Source: Gammaproteobacteria bacterium
GTDB taxonomy: Bacteria > Pseudomonadota > Gammaproteobacteria > DSM-16500
Direction of reading: 5' to 3'
Length of the DNA: 46,297 nucleotides
Assembly (NCBI GenBank): GCA_019634835.1
Contig: JAHCAO010000006.1
Coordinates: forward strand, 1 to 46,297
The notes under the pieces are model-generated. The model saw nothing but the letters and a program-made list of their open reading frames with translations. It searched no databases and was not told where the DNA came from. Below are positions 1 through 9,236 of this stretch, piece by piece. Every line of letters begins with the position of its first letter. Position 1 is the first letter of the stretch. The position numbers and the translations under genes are program-made.

Positions 1-1
1 T

Positions 2-517
2 GTAATTCCATGCAATGAAATTGCTCTATTAATTATTCATGGTATAAAGCTTTCTTTAGATTCATTTAATATTGTTATTAAAGATACTGAAAATACCCCC
101 AAATATAATATAGATGAACCAGCTTTATTTAGTGAGCGCCAACAAAACATACACTTATTATTTTACGATTTTACCAGTAAAACTACTCCACTTTCTCCTC
201 ATATCCAATGGAAATCTAAAGACAGTTTTTTTTCAAGCCAATCAGAAATGAAAGCACGTGCAAACTGTTTTTTAGAGCATGCACGTAAAGCTATTACTAG
301 TGCATTAACTTCCCACGAGATAGAAACAATCAGCCAAGAATTAAAATTCACGACGCCCAATAAATATGCCGTTGGAAAAATAATTACAGATGTATTTATG
401 CAAGTAAAATCGGAACTTATTGATACGGTAATGTCTAAAGTTTTTTATCAATTACAAAAAAATGAAGAAGAATCAAACCGAGATCAGAAAACACTCAAAC
501 TCTCTCTTTTACAATAA
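2..517 (+). CDS. Unknown protein, 3' end only (gene truncated by window start)
   Basis: The frame is open without a stop from the second base of the window to a TAA at 515-517, giving at least 171 residues. An internal ATG at 248 would give only 89 residues, but the open codons before it look like normal coding sequence, so the true start probably lies outside the window. The visible part is rich in Lys, Glu, Ser and Thr and has no transmembrane segment. Its last ~90 residues read as amphipathic helices ending in a hydrophilic Lys/Glu/Asp-rich tail. I do not recognise a family. A perfect 10-bp hairpin follows at 527-554 and the next gene is convergent, so this is the end of a transcription unit. 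Confidence 0.7.
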   Translation, partial: VIPCNEIALLIIHGIKLSLDSFNIVIKDTENTPKYNIDEPALFSERQQNIHLLFYDFTSKTTPLSPHIQWKSKDSFFSSQSEMKARANCFLEHARKAITSALTSHEIETISQELKFTTPNKYAVGKIITDVFMQVKSELIDTVMSKVFYQLQKNEEESNRDQKTLKLSLLQ

Positions 518-526
518 GTACCTTCG

Positions 527-554
527 CCATCTCTGCATTTTTTAGCAGAGATGG
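527..554. terminator. Hairpin between convergent genes
   Basis: A perfect 10-bp stem (527-536 with 545-554) closes an 8-nt T-rich loop. It lies between the stop of the upstream plus-strand gene and the stop of the minus-strand TolC-like gene. No long T-run follows on either strand, so it may be a weak bidirectional terminator or an mRNA-end stabiliser. Confidence 0.5.
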
Positions 555-617
555 TAGAATTTCTTGCATGTAAATTGTTACGCTCACACCCACACCACAC
601 TAACTACTATTTCTAGG

Positions 618-1958
618 TTAAAACAACTCATTCTGCTTATAAGGAACACAAGCTTCAGGAGGTAGTGGTACGTTAAAATGTTCGACTAAGCGGCCCATAC
701 TATTTAAAATACGATATTTAGCAAATAACAAAGCATAACGTTCGTTAATAAGACTCTGCTGAGAAGTATAGTATTCATTCTGTGAATCTAGCACATCTAA
801 TATAGTACGTTTGCCTAACTGGAATTGGCTCCCATATGCACGCGTTGTTAGTATAGACGCTTTAGTATGGGCACGAAGCAATGGAATACGCGCAGTTGAG
901 TTTTTATAAGCTACCCAAGATAATTTCATACTTTCTGTTACCTGACGCATAGTCCGGTTACGAATTTCGCATGCTTCTTGGATGTTATATACAGTTTCAC
1001 GGGTACGTGCGATATCTTTACCACCTTGAAGAATATTATATTGCAGTTGCAATGCAATCATTCTGTCATCATCAGGACCATCTACGCCACCTGTGTTATG
1101 GTTATGCCAGCCAGATGCCACCAAATCTAACCTTGGATAAAACTTAGACTTAGACGCCTCATACTGCCCTTTCGCTTCAGCAATATCCGCCATAGCAGAT
1201 TTTAAGATAGGATGATTTTCTAATGCTAATCTAATAGCTTGTTGTTCATTTCTAGGAAGTAGGGCACTAGCCACATCAGGTGCAGAAGCAAGATATCCTG
1301 CGGTTTTTCCAGTTACCTTTTGAAAAGTTACTTTAGCATCCTGCAAATTATTTTGTGCTGTCACTAAATTTGCCTTAGCTAAATCCACACGACCTGAAGT
1401 TTGTGCTGTATCCGCTTCACGTCCCAACCCTTGTTCGCTTAAACGACGAACCATCGAAAAAGTACGTTGATGTACAGCAAGATTACTTTTCGCAACAGCA
1501 ACCAATTCTTCATTCCGCAGCACATCAAGATAAGCTTGTACCGCTAGCAATGCTGTATCTTCCGACACTCCCCATACTTTATAAGCATCTGCATTTGTTT
1601 TGGCTTTATTACGCGCCACCTCACTCTTTGTCGCAAATCCATCAAAAATCATTTGCCGCGCAGTAACACCAAAATCTGTGCGCCACAATGTATTAGGCTC
1701 AAAATTAGTATTAATGTTATCAGCTCTTTCTCTACCATAACCTGCAGTCACATCCAACGTAGGAAAATAACCTGATCGTGCTTGACCTACCCCTTCGTTA
1801 GAAGCATCACGCACTTTGGCAGCAACCCGTACTTCAGGATTACTATGAACGGTATATCCAACAATGTCTCGAAGTGTATCAGCATAAGCACAGTGTTGAG
1901 AAACATACATTAATATTGTGACCGTTAAACTACAAATCCATTTGTTATTAGCTATCAT
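618..1958 (-). CDS. TolC-family outer-membrane channel of the type I secretion system (LapE-like)
   Basis: The 446-residue product is the size of a TolC/LapE outer-membrane factor. It begins with a Sec signal peptide (hydrophobic core about residues 9-25, cleavage near CAYA-D). It then shows the duplicated OEP layout: helices with the motif GQARSGYFPTLDV near residue 58, and the second-repeat counterpart SKSKFYPRLDLVASG near residue 270. The late motif GKRTILDVLDSQNEYY is typical of TolC proteins. The ATG is preceded by GAGGT at 8 nt. It lies 35 nt downstream of the HlyD-like adaptor gene and closes the lapB-lapC-lapE-type operon. It should form the outer-membrane exit duct. The assignment to secretion rather than drug efflux rests on its neighbours. 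Confidence 0.93.
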   Translation of the reverse strand: MIANNKWICSLTVTILMYVSQHCAYADTLRDIVGYTVHSNPEVRVAAKVRDASNEGVGQARSGYFPTLDVTAGYGRERADNINTNFEPNTLWRTDFGVTARQMIFDGFATKSEVARNKAKTNADAYKVWGVSEDTALLAVQAYLDVLRNEELVAVAKSNLAVHQRTFSMVRRLSEQGLGREADTAQTSGRVDLAKANLVTAQNNLQDAKVTFQKVTGKTAGYLASAPDVASALLPRNEQQAIRLALENHPILKSAMADIAEAKGQYEASKSKFYPRLDLVASGWHNHNTGGVDGPDDDRMIALQLQYNILQGGKDIARTRETVYNIQEACEIRNRTMRQVTESMKLSWVAYKNSTARIPLLRAHTKASILTTRAYGSQFQLGKRTILDVLDSQNEYYTSQQSLINERYALLFAKYRILNSMGRLVEHFNVPLPPEACVPYKQNELF

Positions 1959-1993
1959 AACAGTAGCACCTCATATCCATATCGTCCTAGGGG

Positions 1994-3181
1994 TTATCTT
2001 TCTCTTAATGCTGATTGCTGCGCTTTAAGAATCGGCTTCAAAACATAATTTAACACAGATTTATGTCCAGTCAAAATATCAACTGTTGCCGTCATACCAG
2101 GAATGATATAGAGAGGTTTATCCTTCGATTGAATATAGTTGTGTTTCGTTCTCACTTTAATTTGATAGAAATGTTCTCCTTTTTCATCTTTGATCGTATC
2201 AGCACTAATCTGCTCAACCACTCCATTTAAACCACCATAGATTGAGTAATCATAAGCTGTAATTTTTACAGTCGCCTCTTGTCCTATGTGAATAAAACCT
2301 ATGTCCGATGGGCGAACTTTTGCTTCAATCAACAGTGTATCGTCCAAAGGAACAATATCTATTAAATTATCTCCAGGTTTAATCACTCCACCTACTGTAT
2401 TCACATACACTTGATTAATTACTCCTTTAATAGGTGAGCGTACTGTTGTCCTGGATAAACGGTCCTGCATTGCCAACATATCTTGCTCAAGAGTAACCAA
2501 CTCAGCTTTTGCTTTACTCAAATCATCTAATGTTATGCTATTATGTGTCAAAATCTGACTGGAAATTTCATCCATATCTTGTTGCAGATGTAACAAATCC
2601 ACCTTTGACACAGCGCCTTCTTTAATCAAGGGAGCTGTCATTTCCATTTCTTTTTTAATTAATCCCTGCCTCTCTTTTAAAGTAGCAATTTGGTTCATTT
2701 GCGTTTGGTATAATAACATTTCATTTGCCGCTAACTCAGGCTGAGCCTGTTGAAGCTCCTGAGGAAAAACTAATGACTGGTTATTTGCTTGTGCAGTAAG
2801 GCGCGCAATACGAATCTTCAGTGCAATTCCTTTTTGCTTTGCTGAATTATAATCACTCGCAAAACGTGTATCGTCCAAATAAGCTAAAATGTCGCCCTTT
2901 TCAACAATTTGTCCTGGATGAACTAGAATTTCTTTTATAATCCCGCCTTCTAAATTCTGGATTAATTGTATTTGTTTAGAAGGGATCACTTTTCCTGGAG
3001 CAACAGTGACTTCATCAATTGAAGCAAAATAAGACCATACTAATGCTACAATAAGAAAAATGAAACATCCCCACAATAATTTATGAGACGCTTTACTACT
3101 GCCATGATAACCAAATTCATAATCTTGGCTGAATCTTTCGAGAAAATTTTTGCTTTTATTTTTTAAGTCTTCATTTGGCAT
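1994..3181 (-). CDS. HlyD/LapC-family periplasmic adaptor of type I secretion
   Basis: This 395-residue membrane-fusion protein joins the inner-membrane ABC exporter to the TolC channel. It has a cytoplasmic N-terminus, one transmembrane helix (about residues 33-52), and a lipoyl/biotinyl-like half with the motif NLEGGIIKEILVHPGQIVEKGD. A long coiled-coil hairpin follows (about 100-240), then the second half-lipoyl motif RSPIKGVINQVYVNTVGGVI and the HlyD C-terminal barrel ending in PGMTATVDILTG. All of this is classic for the HlyD D family. The gene overlaps the end of the ABC transporter gene by 11 bp, which implies translational coupling. The SD sequence is weak (ACAGG), as often with overlapping starts. 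Confidence 0.95.
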   Translation of the reverse strand: MPNEDLKNKSKNFLERFSQDYEFGYHGSSKASHKLLWGCFIFLIVALVWSYFASIDEVTVAPGKVIPSKQIQLIQNLEGGIIKEILVHPGQIVEKGDILAYLDDTRFASDYNSAKQKGIALKIRIARLTAQANNQSLVFPQELQQAQPELAANEMLLYQTQMNQIATLKERQGLIKKEMEMTAPLIKEGAVSKVDLLHLQQDMDEISSQILTHNSITLDDLSKAKAELVTLEQDMLAMQDRLSRTTVRSPIKGVINQVYVNTVGGVIKPGDNLIDIVPLDDTLLIEAKVRPSDIGFIHIGQEATVKITAYDYSIYGGLNGVVEQISADTIKDEKGEHFYQIKVRTKHNYIQSKDKPLYIIPGMTATVDILTGHKSVLNYVLKPILKAQQSALRER

Positions 3182-5324
3182 GAGCGGCCTGTACTTTACG
3201 TTCGGCTAATTGTCTCAAAATTTCATCCTTGGGCCCATCTGCAACCACATGACCTTTATCCAACACAATAATCCTATCTACTAAATTTAACATCAATGCT
3301 TTATGGGTTACCAATACCAAAGTCTTATTACCTATGTATGCCCTTAAACGCTCAATTAACATAGAGGTCATTTGATCATCCATAGAATTACTTAGTTCAT
3401 CAAATAAAAGAACGGGTGGATCCAAAATTAATGCTCGCGAAATCACCATAGCCTGCCGTTGTCCGCCAGAAAGAAATTGCCCTCTTTCACCAACTTGACG
3501 ATTGAATCCCTCAGGATGCTGAGCAACAAACGTATCAACCGTACTTAATTTTGCTGCACGAATAACAGCAGTATCATCTACATGGTTCGCACCAAATATA
3601 ATATTTTCTTTAATGGTTCCATGAAAAAGTGTGATATCTTGAGGAACATAGCCTATAAAATGACGCAGCTCAGCTGGATCCAATTGATGTTCTTCGAAAC
3701 CGTCAATTAATACGTTTCCACTTGCCGGCTCATAAAATTTCATTATCAGTTTAATGATGGTGGATTTACCTGATCCTGTCGCACCAATAATACCAACTTT
3801 TTCTTTTGGCTTTATGTGGAAAGAAACATTATTTAATGCTGGAACTTGCTGGCCAGGATAAGAAAAAGAAACATTTTTAAATGCAATTTCGCCATCTAAT
3901 TGACTCAGATAAAGAAAGGAGGATTCACGGGGCCTCTCTGTTGGTAATTGCATCACTTGATCCAACGCAAGGATGGCCGTTTTGCATTGTTGATATCGAG
4001 CCACTAATCCCGCAATTTGCGCAACAGGAACCAAAGCGCGTGATGCTAAAATGGTACATGCTACCAAAGCACCAACTGTCATATGACCTGATTGAATAGA
4101 ATAAACACCAGCGATAATGAGAACAATAATAGAAAGCTGTTGTACAAACAGAGAAAAATTAATGCCTAGGTTTGCAAGCGTGCGCAGTTTTATACTTAAC
4201 CTCGTTGCCGCTTCCACCACATTTTCCCACCTGCTTTGCATAAATCCTTCAACATGCATGCCTTTTACTGTCTCAATACTAGATAGTGTTTCAACCAACA
4301 CTGCATGCTTTTCTGTAGAATACTGGTGTGATTTGCGCACCATATCATCAAGAGGTCTTTGTACTAAAATGCCAAATAGCAACACAACAGGGATCGATAT
4401 AACAGGCACTAAAACAATCCATCCACCCAAAAATCCTATGGTGAGAAGAAATAAAATCACAAATGGAACATCGACAAGAACACTCACTGTCGCAGAAGTA
4501 ACAAACTCACGAAATGCTTCAAAGGTTTGCACTGTACTTGCCAATGTTCCCACTGAATGAGGGCGCAGCCCCATTTTAATATCCAACAAATGGCTAAAAA
4601 TATTTCTTGATAAACATACATCAATGTTTCTTCCCGCAGCATCAATAAAATAAGCGCGCAAGTTACGCATGATAAAATCAAATAAGAAAACAATAAAAAC
4701 TCCGCTTGCTAAGACCCATATCGTAGCAGTGCCTGGGTTGGGTACAACACGATCATACACATTCATAATAAATAATGGGGACGCAAGCGCAAACATATTA
4801 ATTAAAAACGATGCAACTAGGATTTCTCCATAAACAGCCCATGCCCTTTTCATGACTTCCCAAAACCACTGCCTAGGTTGAGTTGGCGAAGCTTCTGTTA
4901 CCCTAGTATCAAAACGATGTTGAGGTGAAATAGAAATCACTGTACCAGCATAATCATTCGCTAAGTCAGCTACTGATACTTGGATTGTCTCATGGTTTTC
5001 AGGTTGTATGAGTTTCGCAATACCATCTGATGATATCTCCATTAATACACAAGCTTGATGTCCCTTCAATAACAATACTACTGGCAATTGTAATTCGGAA
5101 AAATTTTGCAAAGGTAAATCTTGTACCTGGGCCAATAAATTCACTCGTTCTGCAGCACGTATAAATGATTCCATTGTTAAACGATTATGATCAAGAGCAA
5201 GGCCAGAGGTTAATGCATAAGAGGAGGAATACCGACCATAATGCTTGCACAAAATGATTAAACATTCGAGTAAAGGATCACTAGATGCTTTTGTGTCATG
5301 ATTAACTTTATTAAAAGTCTCCAT
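3171..5324 (-). CDS. Type I secretion ABC permease/ATPase, LapB-like, with degenerate C39-like domain
   Basis: At 717 residues this has the LapB/RTX-exporter layout. An N-terminal C39-like domain (about 15-135) lacks the peptidase cysteine: the usual DCG-containing stretch reads KHYGRYSSSYAL. The ABC transmembrane domain spans about 160-440. The nucleotide-binding domain has Walker A GATGSGKS near 514, signature LSGGQRQ near 617 and Walker B VLLFDE near 635. After the Walker B glutamate the usual PTS(A)MD segment reads LSNSMD. Such C39-like domains bind RTX substrates without cutting them. No adhesin or RTX substrate, and no LapD/LapG pair, is visible here. The gene heads a minus-strand operon with the adaptor and the outer-membrane channel. 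Confidence 0.94.
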   Translation of the reverse strand: METFNKVNHDTKASSDPLLECLIILCKHYGRYSSSYALTSGLALDHNRLTMESFIRAAERVNLLAQVQDLPLQNFSELQLPVVLLLKGHQACVLMEISSDGIAKLIQPENHETIQVSVADLANDYAGTVISISPQHRFDTRVTEASPTQPRQWFWEVMKRAWAVYGEILVASFLINMFALASPLFIMNVYDRVVPNPGTATIWVLASGVFIVFLFDFIMRNLRAYFIDAAGRNIDVCLSRNIFSHLLDIKMGLRPHSVGTLASTVQTFEAFREFVTSATVSVLVDVPFVILFLLTIGFLGGWIVLVPVISIPVVLLFGILVQRPLDDMVRKSHQYSTEKHAVLVETLSSIETVKGMHVEGFMQSRWENVVEAATRLSIKLRTLANLGINFSLFVQQLSIIVLIIAGVYSIQSGHMTVGALVACTILASRALVPVAQIAGLVARYQQCKTAILALDQVMQLPTERPRESSFLYLSQLDGEIAFKNVSFSYPGQQVPALNNVSFHIKPKEKVGIIGATGSGKSTIIKLIMKFYEPASGNVLIDGFEEHQLDPAELRHFIGYVPQDITLFHGTIKENIIFGANHVDDTAVIRAAKLSTVDTFVAQHPEGFNRQVGERGQFLSGGQRQAMVISRALILDPPVLLFDELSNSMDDQMTSMLIERLRAYIGNKTLVLVTHKALMLNLVDRIIVLDKGHVVADGPKDEILRQLAERKVQAAHAK

Positions 5325-5407
5325 ATAGATATATTACGCCTTCTATACTGAACATTTAAAGATGCCACTGAAAATACTATTTGTTATCAAATAAATACGG
5401 GAGCATG

Positions 5408-5470
5408 ACAAGTTCTTTGCAGTGAATGGTGAAGGAAAAATATTCTTATCCTTGCGTTGCAAAAAACGCG
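5408..5470 (+). repeat. Dispersed repeat family A, copy 1
   Basis: A 24-nt core at 5418-5441 contains GGTGAAGGAAAAAT. It recurs at 37895-37918 (same strand) and 43036-43058 (opposite strand) with one or two mismatches. Here it is followed by short self-complementary segments, including GCGTT paired with AACGC. It sits between the start of the ABC exporter gene and the stop of the small exported protein upstream; the other copies also lie between two minus-strand genes. Confidence 0.6.
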
Positions 5471-5495
5471 CAATGTGCCCAATAGAGACATAATA

Positions 5496-5951
5496 CTAGC
5501 GACACTCAATGACAATATCCGGATGGCCTGGCAAAGAATCTCCTCGACAGTTCGCTCCGGCTTGATCCTGCCCAACAATAGATAACACTTCAAAAACAAC
5601 AGAGGAACGATCTTCGAGATTGGGAAAAAGAAATCGTTGTTGCTTATCCGTCGCAATAGTGACAATCCCTTGCGGATAGCCATTATAGTAAACCTTCACT
5701 TTTACTAATGCATTATCAAGAGAAATCTCTTTCATTGCTGCTGTTCGGCTATATTGAATAGAGTAAGTACTTGCTTGAACTTTAGACTGTATAAAGGATT
5801 GTATGGAAGGAGATAATTCGATTTGTTTGTATGGGCTAAAAATAAATTGTAGTTGCCCTTGAACTTTAGATCGAGAGAACTGACTAGCAGCAGATGAACA
5901 ATATACTAGAATAGAAAAAAGAACGACCCATCCCCACATCGATTTTTTCAT
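5496..5951 (-). CDS. Unknown small exported protein
   Basis: This is a 151-residue product with a clear Sec signal peptide (MKKSMWGWVVLFSILVYCSS, cleavage probably near AAS-Q). The mature part is beta-rich, with segments such as VKVKVYYNGYPQGIVTIATD and a C-terminal region with two cysteines (ANCRGDS and IECR) that could form a disulfide. I do not recognise a family. It lies 171 bp upstream of the type I secretion genes and 103 bp downstream of mlaB on the same strand, so it might be cotranscribed with either. A role in the secretion apparatus would be a guess. An overlapping minus-strand frame at 5387-5683 lacks these features and is discounted. Confidence 0.65.
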   Translation of the reverse strand: MKKSMWGWVVLFSILVYCSSAASQFSRSKVQGQLQFIFSPYKQIELSPSIQSFIQSKVQASTYSIQYSRTAAMKEISLDNALVKVKVYYNGYPQGIVTIATDKQQRFLFPNLEDRSSVVFEVLSIVGQDQAGANCRGDSLPGHPDIVIECR

Positions 5952-6054
5952 GTTAGATCTCCGCTAACATTGGCATGGAATAATCCGTTTATGTCATCAT
6001 CTTAACACCAGGAAAGCAATATCCACAATAAATAATACTGACTTTCTATATGAA

Positions 6055-6378
6055 TCAATGTCCTAGACAATCTTTCTCCAGCATAACATCTATACTGGCC
6101 ACTTTAGCGATTGACATGATAGCTTGAGAAAGATGCAATAGCTGGATTGGTTTATTTTGCTGTTTTGCAAGCTTGACCCACTCAATGATCAGAGCCAGTC
6201 CTGAACTATCGCTAGACACTAATTGAGAAAAATCGAAAATCCATTGGGGAGATTGATTCAATTGTCGTATGCTTTTCTCATAAACTGACATCACATTAGA
6301 AAAATTCAAGTCCCCTGTAAGAAAAAATTTCTCACCTTCACCTGTAATGTCAGCTATTTTACGCATCACATCACTCAT
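6055..6378 (-). CDS. mlaB: MlaB, STAS-domain subunit of the Mla phospholipid transporter
   Basis: The 107-residue protein is a single STAS domain. Its helix-start motif DSSGLALIIEW contains the serine/threonine-type site seen in MlaB and anti-sigma-antagonist relatives. MlaB binds the MlaF ATPase in the cytoplasm and supports assembly and activity of the MlaFEDB complex. The start codon is 2 nt after the mlaC stop, and the protein closes the standard mlaFEDCB order. Sequence identity is low, as usual for MlaB, so the call leans on the STAS motif plus position. Confidence 0.9.
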   Translation of the reverse strand: MSDVMRKIADITGEGEKFFLTGDLNFSNVMSVYEKSIRQLNQSPQWIFDFSQLVSSDSSGLALIIEWVKLAKQQNKPIQLLHLSQAIMSIAKVASIDVMLEKDCLGH

Positions 6379-6380
6379 CG

Positions 6381-6992
6381 TTAATAACGGCCAGACAAGC
6401 GGTTTAATAAAGTATTCATATCCCCTTGCGATAAAATATCTGAAAATTGTGCGCGGAAACTGCTTAGCATGCTCACACCTTCCACAGACATATCATACAA
6501 TCTCCACCCGCTGCTTGTCCGCATCAGACGGTAAGTCACATTAATAGGCTGATTCTGTGAACTAACAATCTGGCTTTGTACTTCAACTGTACCGCCAGCA
6601 CTGCCTCGCACAGGAAAAAAGCGTACTGTTTGGTCTTGATAATTGGTTAAGGCTGACGCATAAGTACGTATGACAGTCTTGGTAAATAATTGCTGAAATT
6701 GTTGTCGCTGTGCTGGTGTCGCATTATTCCAAATTCTTGGAGGTAATACACGTTTAGACATTTCAGCTAAGTTTGCATATGGCACAACATATTTATAAGC
6801 TAAATTATAAACCACGCTAGGCTTAGTTTTTAAAGTCGCTTTATTGGCCTTCAATCCTGCTATCATATTATTTGCAATATATTGAAGCAGTAACACTGGA
6901 TCACCTGTTGGTGCTGCTTGTACCGTATTACCCACTGCCAGCCAGCTAAAAAGAAATACAAGAAAAGCAATAACAATTTTATTTTTTTGCAT
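6381..6992 (-). CDS. mlaC: MlaC, periplasmic phospholipid carrier
   Basis: MlaC (Ttg2D family) ferries phospholipid between the outer-membrane MlaA complex and the MlaFEDB inner-membrane complex. I place the start at the ATG at 6992, preceded by GGAG at a good distance. This gives 203 residues and a clean signal peptide (KIVIAFLVFLFSWLAVG, cleavage near VQA-A). A further-upstream ATG at 7028 would push the start deep into mlaD. The family motif region is visible: a helical N-terminal half with PYANLAEMSKRVLPPRIW, then FTKTVIRTYASALTNYQ, and a C-terminal YRLMRTSSGWRLYDMSVEG where the lipid pocket is built. It overlaps mlaD by 14 bp. Confidence 0.93.
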   Translation of the reverse strand: MQKNKIVIAFLVFLFSWLAVGNTVQAAPTGDPVLLLQYIANNMIAGLKANKATLKTKPSVVYNLAYKYVVPYANLAEMSKRVLPPRIWNNATPAQRQQFQQLFTKTVIRTYASALTNYQDQTVRFFPVRGSAGGTVEVQSQIVSSQNQPINVTYRLMRTSSGWRLYDMSVEGVSMLSSFRAQFSDILSQGDMNTLLNRLSGRY

Positions 6993-7482
6993 TTTTATCT
7001 CCGTCTTGATCATCATTTTTATTCCCATTACTAATGTTATAGATAAATTGTCCTATCAATTTCTCTAGCACCATGGCTGAATTAGTCATTTCAATGTGAC
7101 TGCCATTCTTTAAAAAAGTCGTGTTATACATGGGTGTAATAGCAATGTAATTATCGCCTAATAATCCAGAGGTATAAATACCAGCAGAAGAATCGTCAGG
7201 AATATCATTGTACTGATGATAAATTTTCATTGAAACCACTGCTTTAAATGTGACTGGATCCAAGTTGATATGAGCAACTTCACCCACTTGCACACCTCCA
7301 ATTTTTACTGGTGACCGGATTTTCAAACCGCCGATATCATCAAAAGCAGCAGTAACAGTGTAACTCTTCCTTGGGAATAAACTAGTCAGCCCACTAACTT
7401 GAAAAGCAAGCACAGTCAATGCAATCATTGCGAAAATTAAAAATAAGCCCACTAAGCTTTCAATGAATCGTTGCGGCAGCAT
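6979..7482 (-). CDS. mlaD: MlaD, MCE-domain subunit of the Mla transporter
   Basis: MlaD forms the periplasmic hexameric lipid-binding ring of MlaFEDB. The start at 7482 (MLPQRFIES) overlaps the mlaE stop in a TAATG junction and gives 167 residues, close to the 183 of E. coli MlaD. The frame continues upstream but only as an antisense-like shadow through mlaE. One transmembrane helix spans about residues 9-28. The MCE domain follows, with the hallmark segment VTAAFDDIGGLKIRSPVKIGG, then a short helical hydrophilic tail ending in Asp/Lys residues. The hydrophobic loop stretch SGLLGDNYIAITP is also typical. Confidence 0.94.
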   Translation of the reverse strand: MLPQRFIESLVGLFLIFAMIALTVLAFQVSGLTSLFPRKSYTVTAAFDDIGGLKIRSPVKIGGVQVGEVAHINLDPVTFKAVVSMKIYHQYNDIPDDSSAGIYTSGLLGDNYIAITPMYNTTFLKNGSHIEMTNSAMVLEKLIGQFIYNISNGNKNDDQDGDKNAKK

Positions 7483-8264
7483 TACCACTCCCCTATCATC
7501 ATGGCTGTTAATATAAAATCGAGCCCAAGTACTGCAAGAGACGCATAGACAACTGAACGAGTTGTGGCACTCGCAATTCCAGCAGACGTAGGTATAGAAA
7601 AATATCCCTGAAACACTGCAATCCATGTTACAGCGACACCAAACACGACGCTTTTCAGTATTCCGTTAACAATATCCGCATGAAACTCAACAGAAGACTG
7701 CATATTTGACCAGAAGACACCAGCATCAACTCCAAGCCATTTCACACCGACAAGATAAGCACCATAAATTGCAGTTGCATTAAATATTATTGTTAAAAGA
7801 GGCATGGAAATAAAACCGCCCCAAAATCGCGGTGAAATGACACGACGCAAGGGATCAACTGCCATCATTTCCATGCTAGATAACTGTTCCGTGGCTTTCA
7901 TTAAACCGATTTCGGCTGTCACAGCTGAACCAGCACGACCAGCAAATAATATTGCTGTCACCACTGGGCCCAACTCACGTACCACACTTAATGCAACTAA
8001 AGGACCTAACTCTTGTGATGCCCCAAATTTTGCTAACGTATGATAACCTTGCAATGCAAGCACCATACCAATAAACAAACTAGAAACGACAATAATTAAT
8101 AATGATAGTACGCCTTCTGAATAAATTTGCTGGATTACCAATGGGAATCCTTTTTTAAAATCTGGCGAGAAAAATAAAATACGATAAAATAATATTCCTG
8201 CTTTACCAAATTGCCTTAAATTTTCGATACCCCAATGGCCAAGAAGCATCACTCGGTCAATCAT
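7482..8264 (-). CDS. mlaE: MlaE, permease subunit of the Mla transporter
   Basis: This 260-residue integral membrane protein of the MlaE/Ttg2B permease family has the diagnostic segments [19 protein letters not shown] (about 91-109) and [20 protein letters not shown] just after it, followed by [14 protein letters not shown]. Several transmembrane helices follow. MlaE dimerises with two MlaF ATPases and carries the MlaD ring on top. It overlaps mlaF by 4 bp (ATGA) and mlaD by 1 bp, so the block is translationally coupled. Confidence 0.96.
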   Translation of the reverse strand: MIDRVMLLGHWGIENLRQFGKAGILFYRILFFSPDFKKGFPLVIQQIYSEGVLSLLIIVVSSLFIGMVLALQGYHTLAKFGASQELGPLVALSVVRELGPVVTAILFAGRAGSAVTAEIGLMKATEQLSSMEMMAVDPLRRVISPRFWGGFISMPLLTIIFNATAIYGAYLVGVKWLGVDAGVFWSNMQSSVEFHADIVNGILKSVVFGVAVTWIAVFQGYFSIPTSAGIASATTRSVVYASLAVLGLDFILTAMMIGEW

Positions 8265-9076
8265 GTTGCTGTACCCCGTAAAAAATCTTGAGCTAATGGC
8301 CTAGCTGGATAATCAAACGGAACAGGACCATCAGGCAATCCTTGAATAAATTGCTGTAACTGCTTTGATGGATCTTGCAGAAGAGAAGCTGGACTGCCTT
8401 GGCCCACTACTCTTTTATCTACCATAATATAAATGTAATCTGCAATTTGCATGGTCTCTTGCACATCATGAGAAACAATAATACTCGTCAGACCCAACGC
8501 TTGATTTAGCGTGCGCACTAATTTAACCAGTACTCCCATTGAGATAGGATCCTGGCCCGTAAAGGGCTCATCATACATAATTAATTCTGGGTCAAGTGCA
8601 ATCGCCCTCGCTAAAGCAACTCTCCTCGCCATTCCCCCTGATAACTCATTTGGCATAAGTGGCCAAGCGCCACGTAATCCTACCATCTGCAATTTCATTA
8701 ACACTAATGTGCGTATCATTGACTCAGACAAATTGGTGTGTTCTCGCAAAGAAAAAGCTACATTTTCAAATACGTTCAAGTGTGTAAATAACCCCCCTTC
8801 TTGGAACAACATACCCATGCGCTTACGCAATTGATATAATCCGCGACGAGATAACTGATGGATATTTTGACCTGCAACAAAGACGCTACCTGATGTAGGC
8901 GTTAATTGTCCGCCTATCAAGCGTAATAACGTCGTTTTACCCGTTCCACTGGGGCCCATAATTGCGGTAATTTTTCCGCGTGGAATAGTAATATCAACAT
9001 CCGCGAAAACGACTTTACCGTTTTCATGTTGGAAAGACATGTTACTGATTTGAACAAGATTATCTGATATAGGCAT
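8261..9076 (-). CDS. mlaF: MlaF, ATPase of the Mla phospholipid transporter
   Basis: This 271-residue ABC ATPase shows Walker [10 protein letters not shown] (about 41-49), the Q-loop segment LFQEGGLF, signature ELSGGMARR and Walker [15 protein letters not shown]. The form SGGMARR with FTGQDP is characteristic of MlaF/Ttg2A. It powers lipid movement by MlaE. It is the first gene of mlaFEDCB and is divergent from kdsD, the same arrangement as in E. coli. The 278-bp gap to kdsD must hold the promoters of both operons; it also contains a palindromic repeat. Confidence 0.95.
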   Translation of the reverse strand: MPISDNLVQISNMSFQHENGKVVFADVDITIPRGKITAIMGPSGTGKTTLLRLIGGQLTPTSGSVFVAGQNIHQLSRRGLYQLRKRMGMLFQEGGLFTHLNVFENVAFSLREHTNLSESMIRTLVLMKLQMVGLRGAWPLMPNELSGGMARRVALARAIALDPELIMYDEPFTGQDPISMGVLVKLVRTLNQALGLTSIIVSHDVQETMQIADYIYIMVDKRVVGQGSPASLLQDPSKQLQQFIQGLPDGPVPFDYPARPLAQDFLRGTAT

Positions 9077-9157
9077 ATAGATAAGTTTCGCAAATGATGT
9101 AGTAAATAGCTAGTCCTCTAACACTTTCCTAAGCATTTCCGTAGAAGGTAAGTCACT

Positions 9158-9236
9158 CTATTGTTTTTAGGTGACTAGATTGCAGGATGCAATCCTAAAC
9201 ACCATGAACGGCGCGTTGAGAGCTAAAAAACAATAG
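9158..9236. repeat. 79-nt inverted-repeat element between mla and kds operons
   Basis: Arms 9158-9170 and 9223-9236 are complementary over 13 nt with one extra base (CTATTGTTTTTAG against CTAAAAAACAATAG). A second, perfect 7-bp hairpin with a 3-nt loop (GATTGCA-GGA-TGCAATC, 9178-9194) is nested inside. The element occupies the divergent promoter region of mlaF and kdsD. It could be a MITE-like insertion or a regulatory or RNA structure in the kdsD leader. Confidence 0.55.

Noticed and set aside
5387..5683. Minus-strand frame overlapping the small exported protein
   Set aside because: It runs through the repeat element, has no SD or signal sequence and conflicts with the better 151-residue frame.
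7483..7626. Long N-terminal extension of MlaD
   Set aside because: It lies entirely within mlaE in another frame and is Cys-rich nonsense; the ATG at the TAATG junction gives a normal MlaD.
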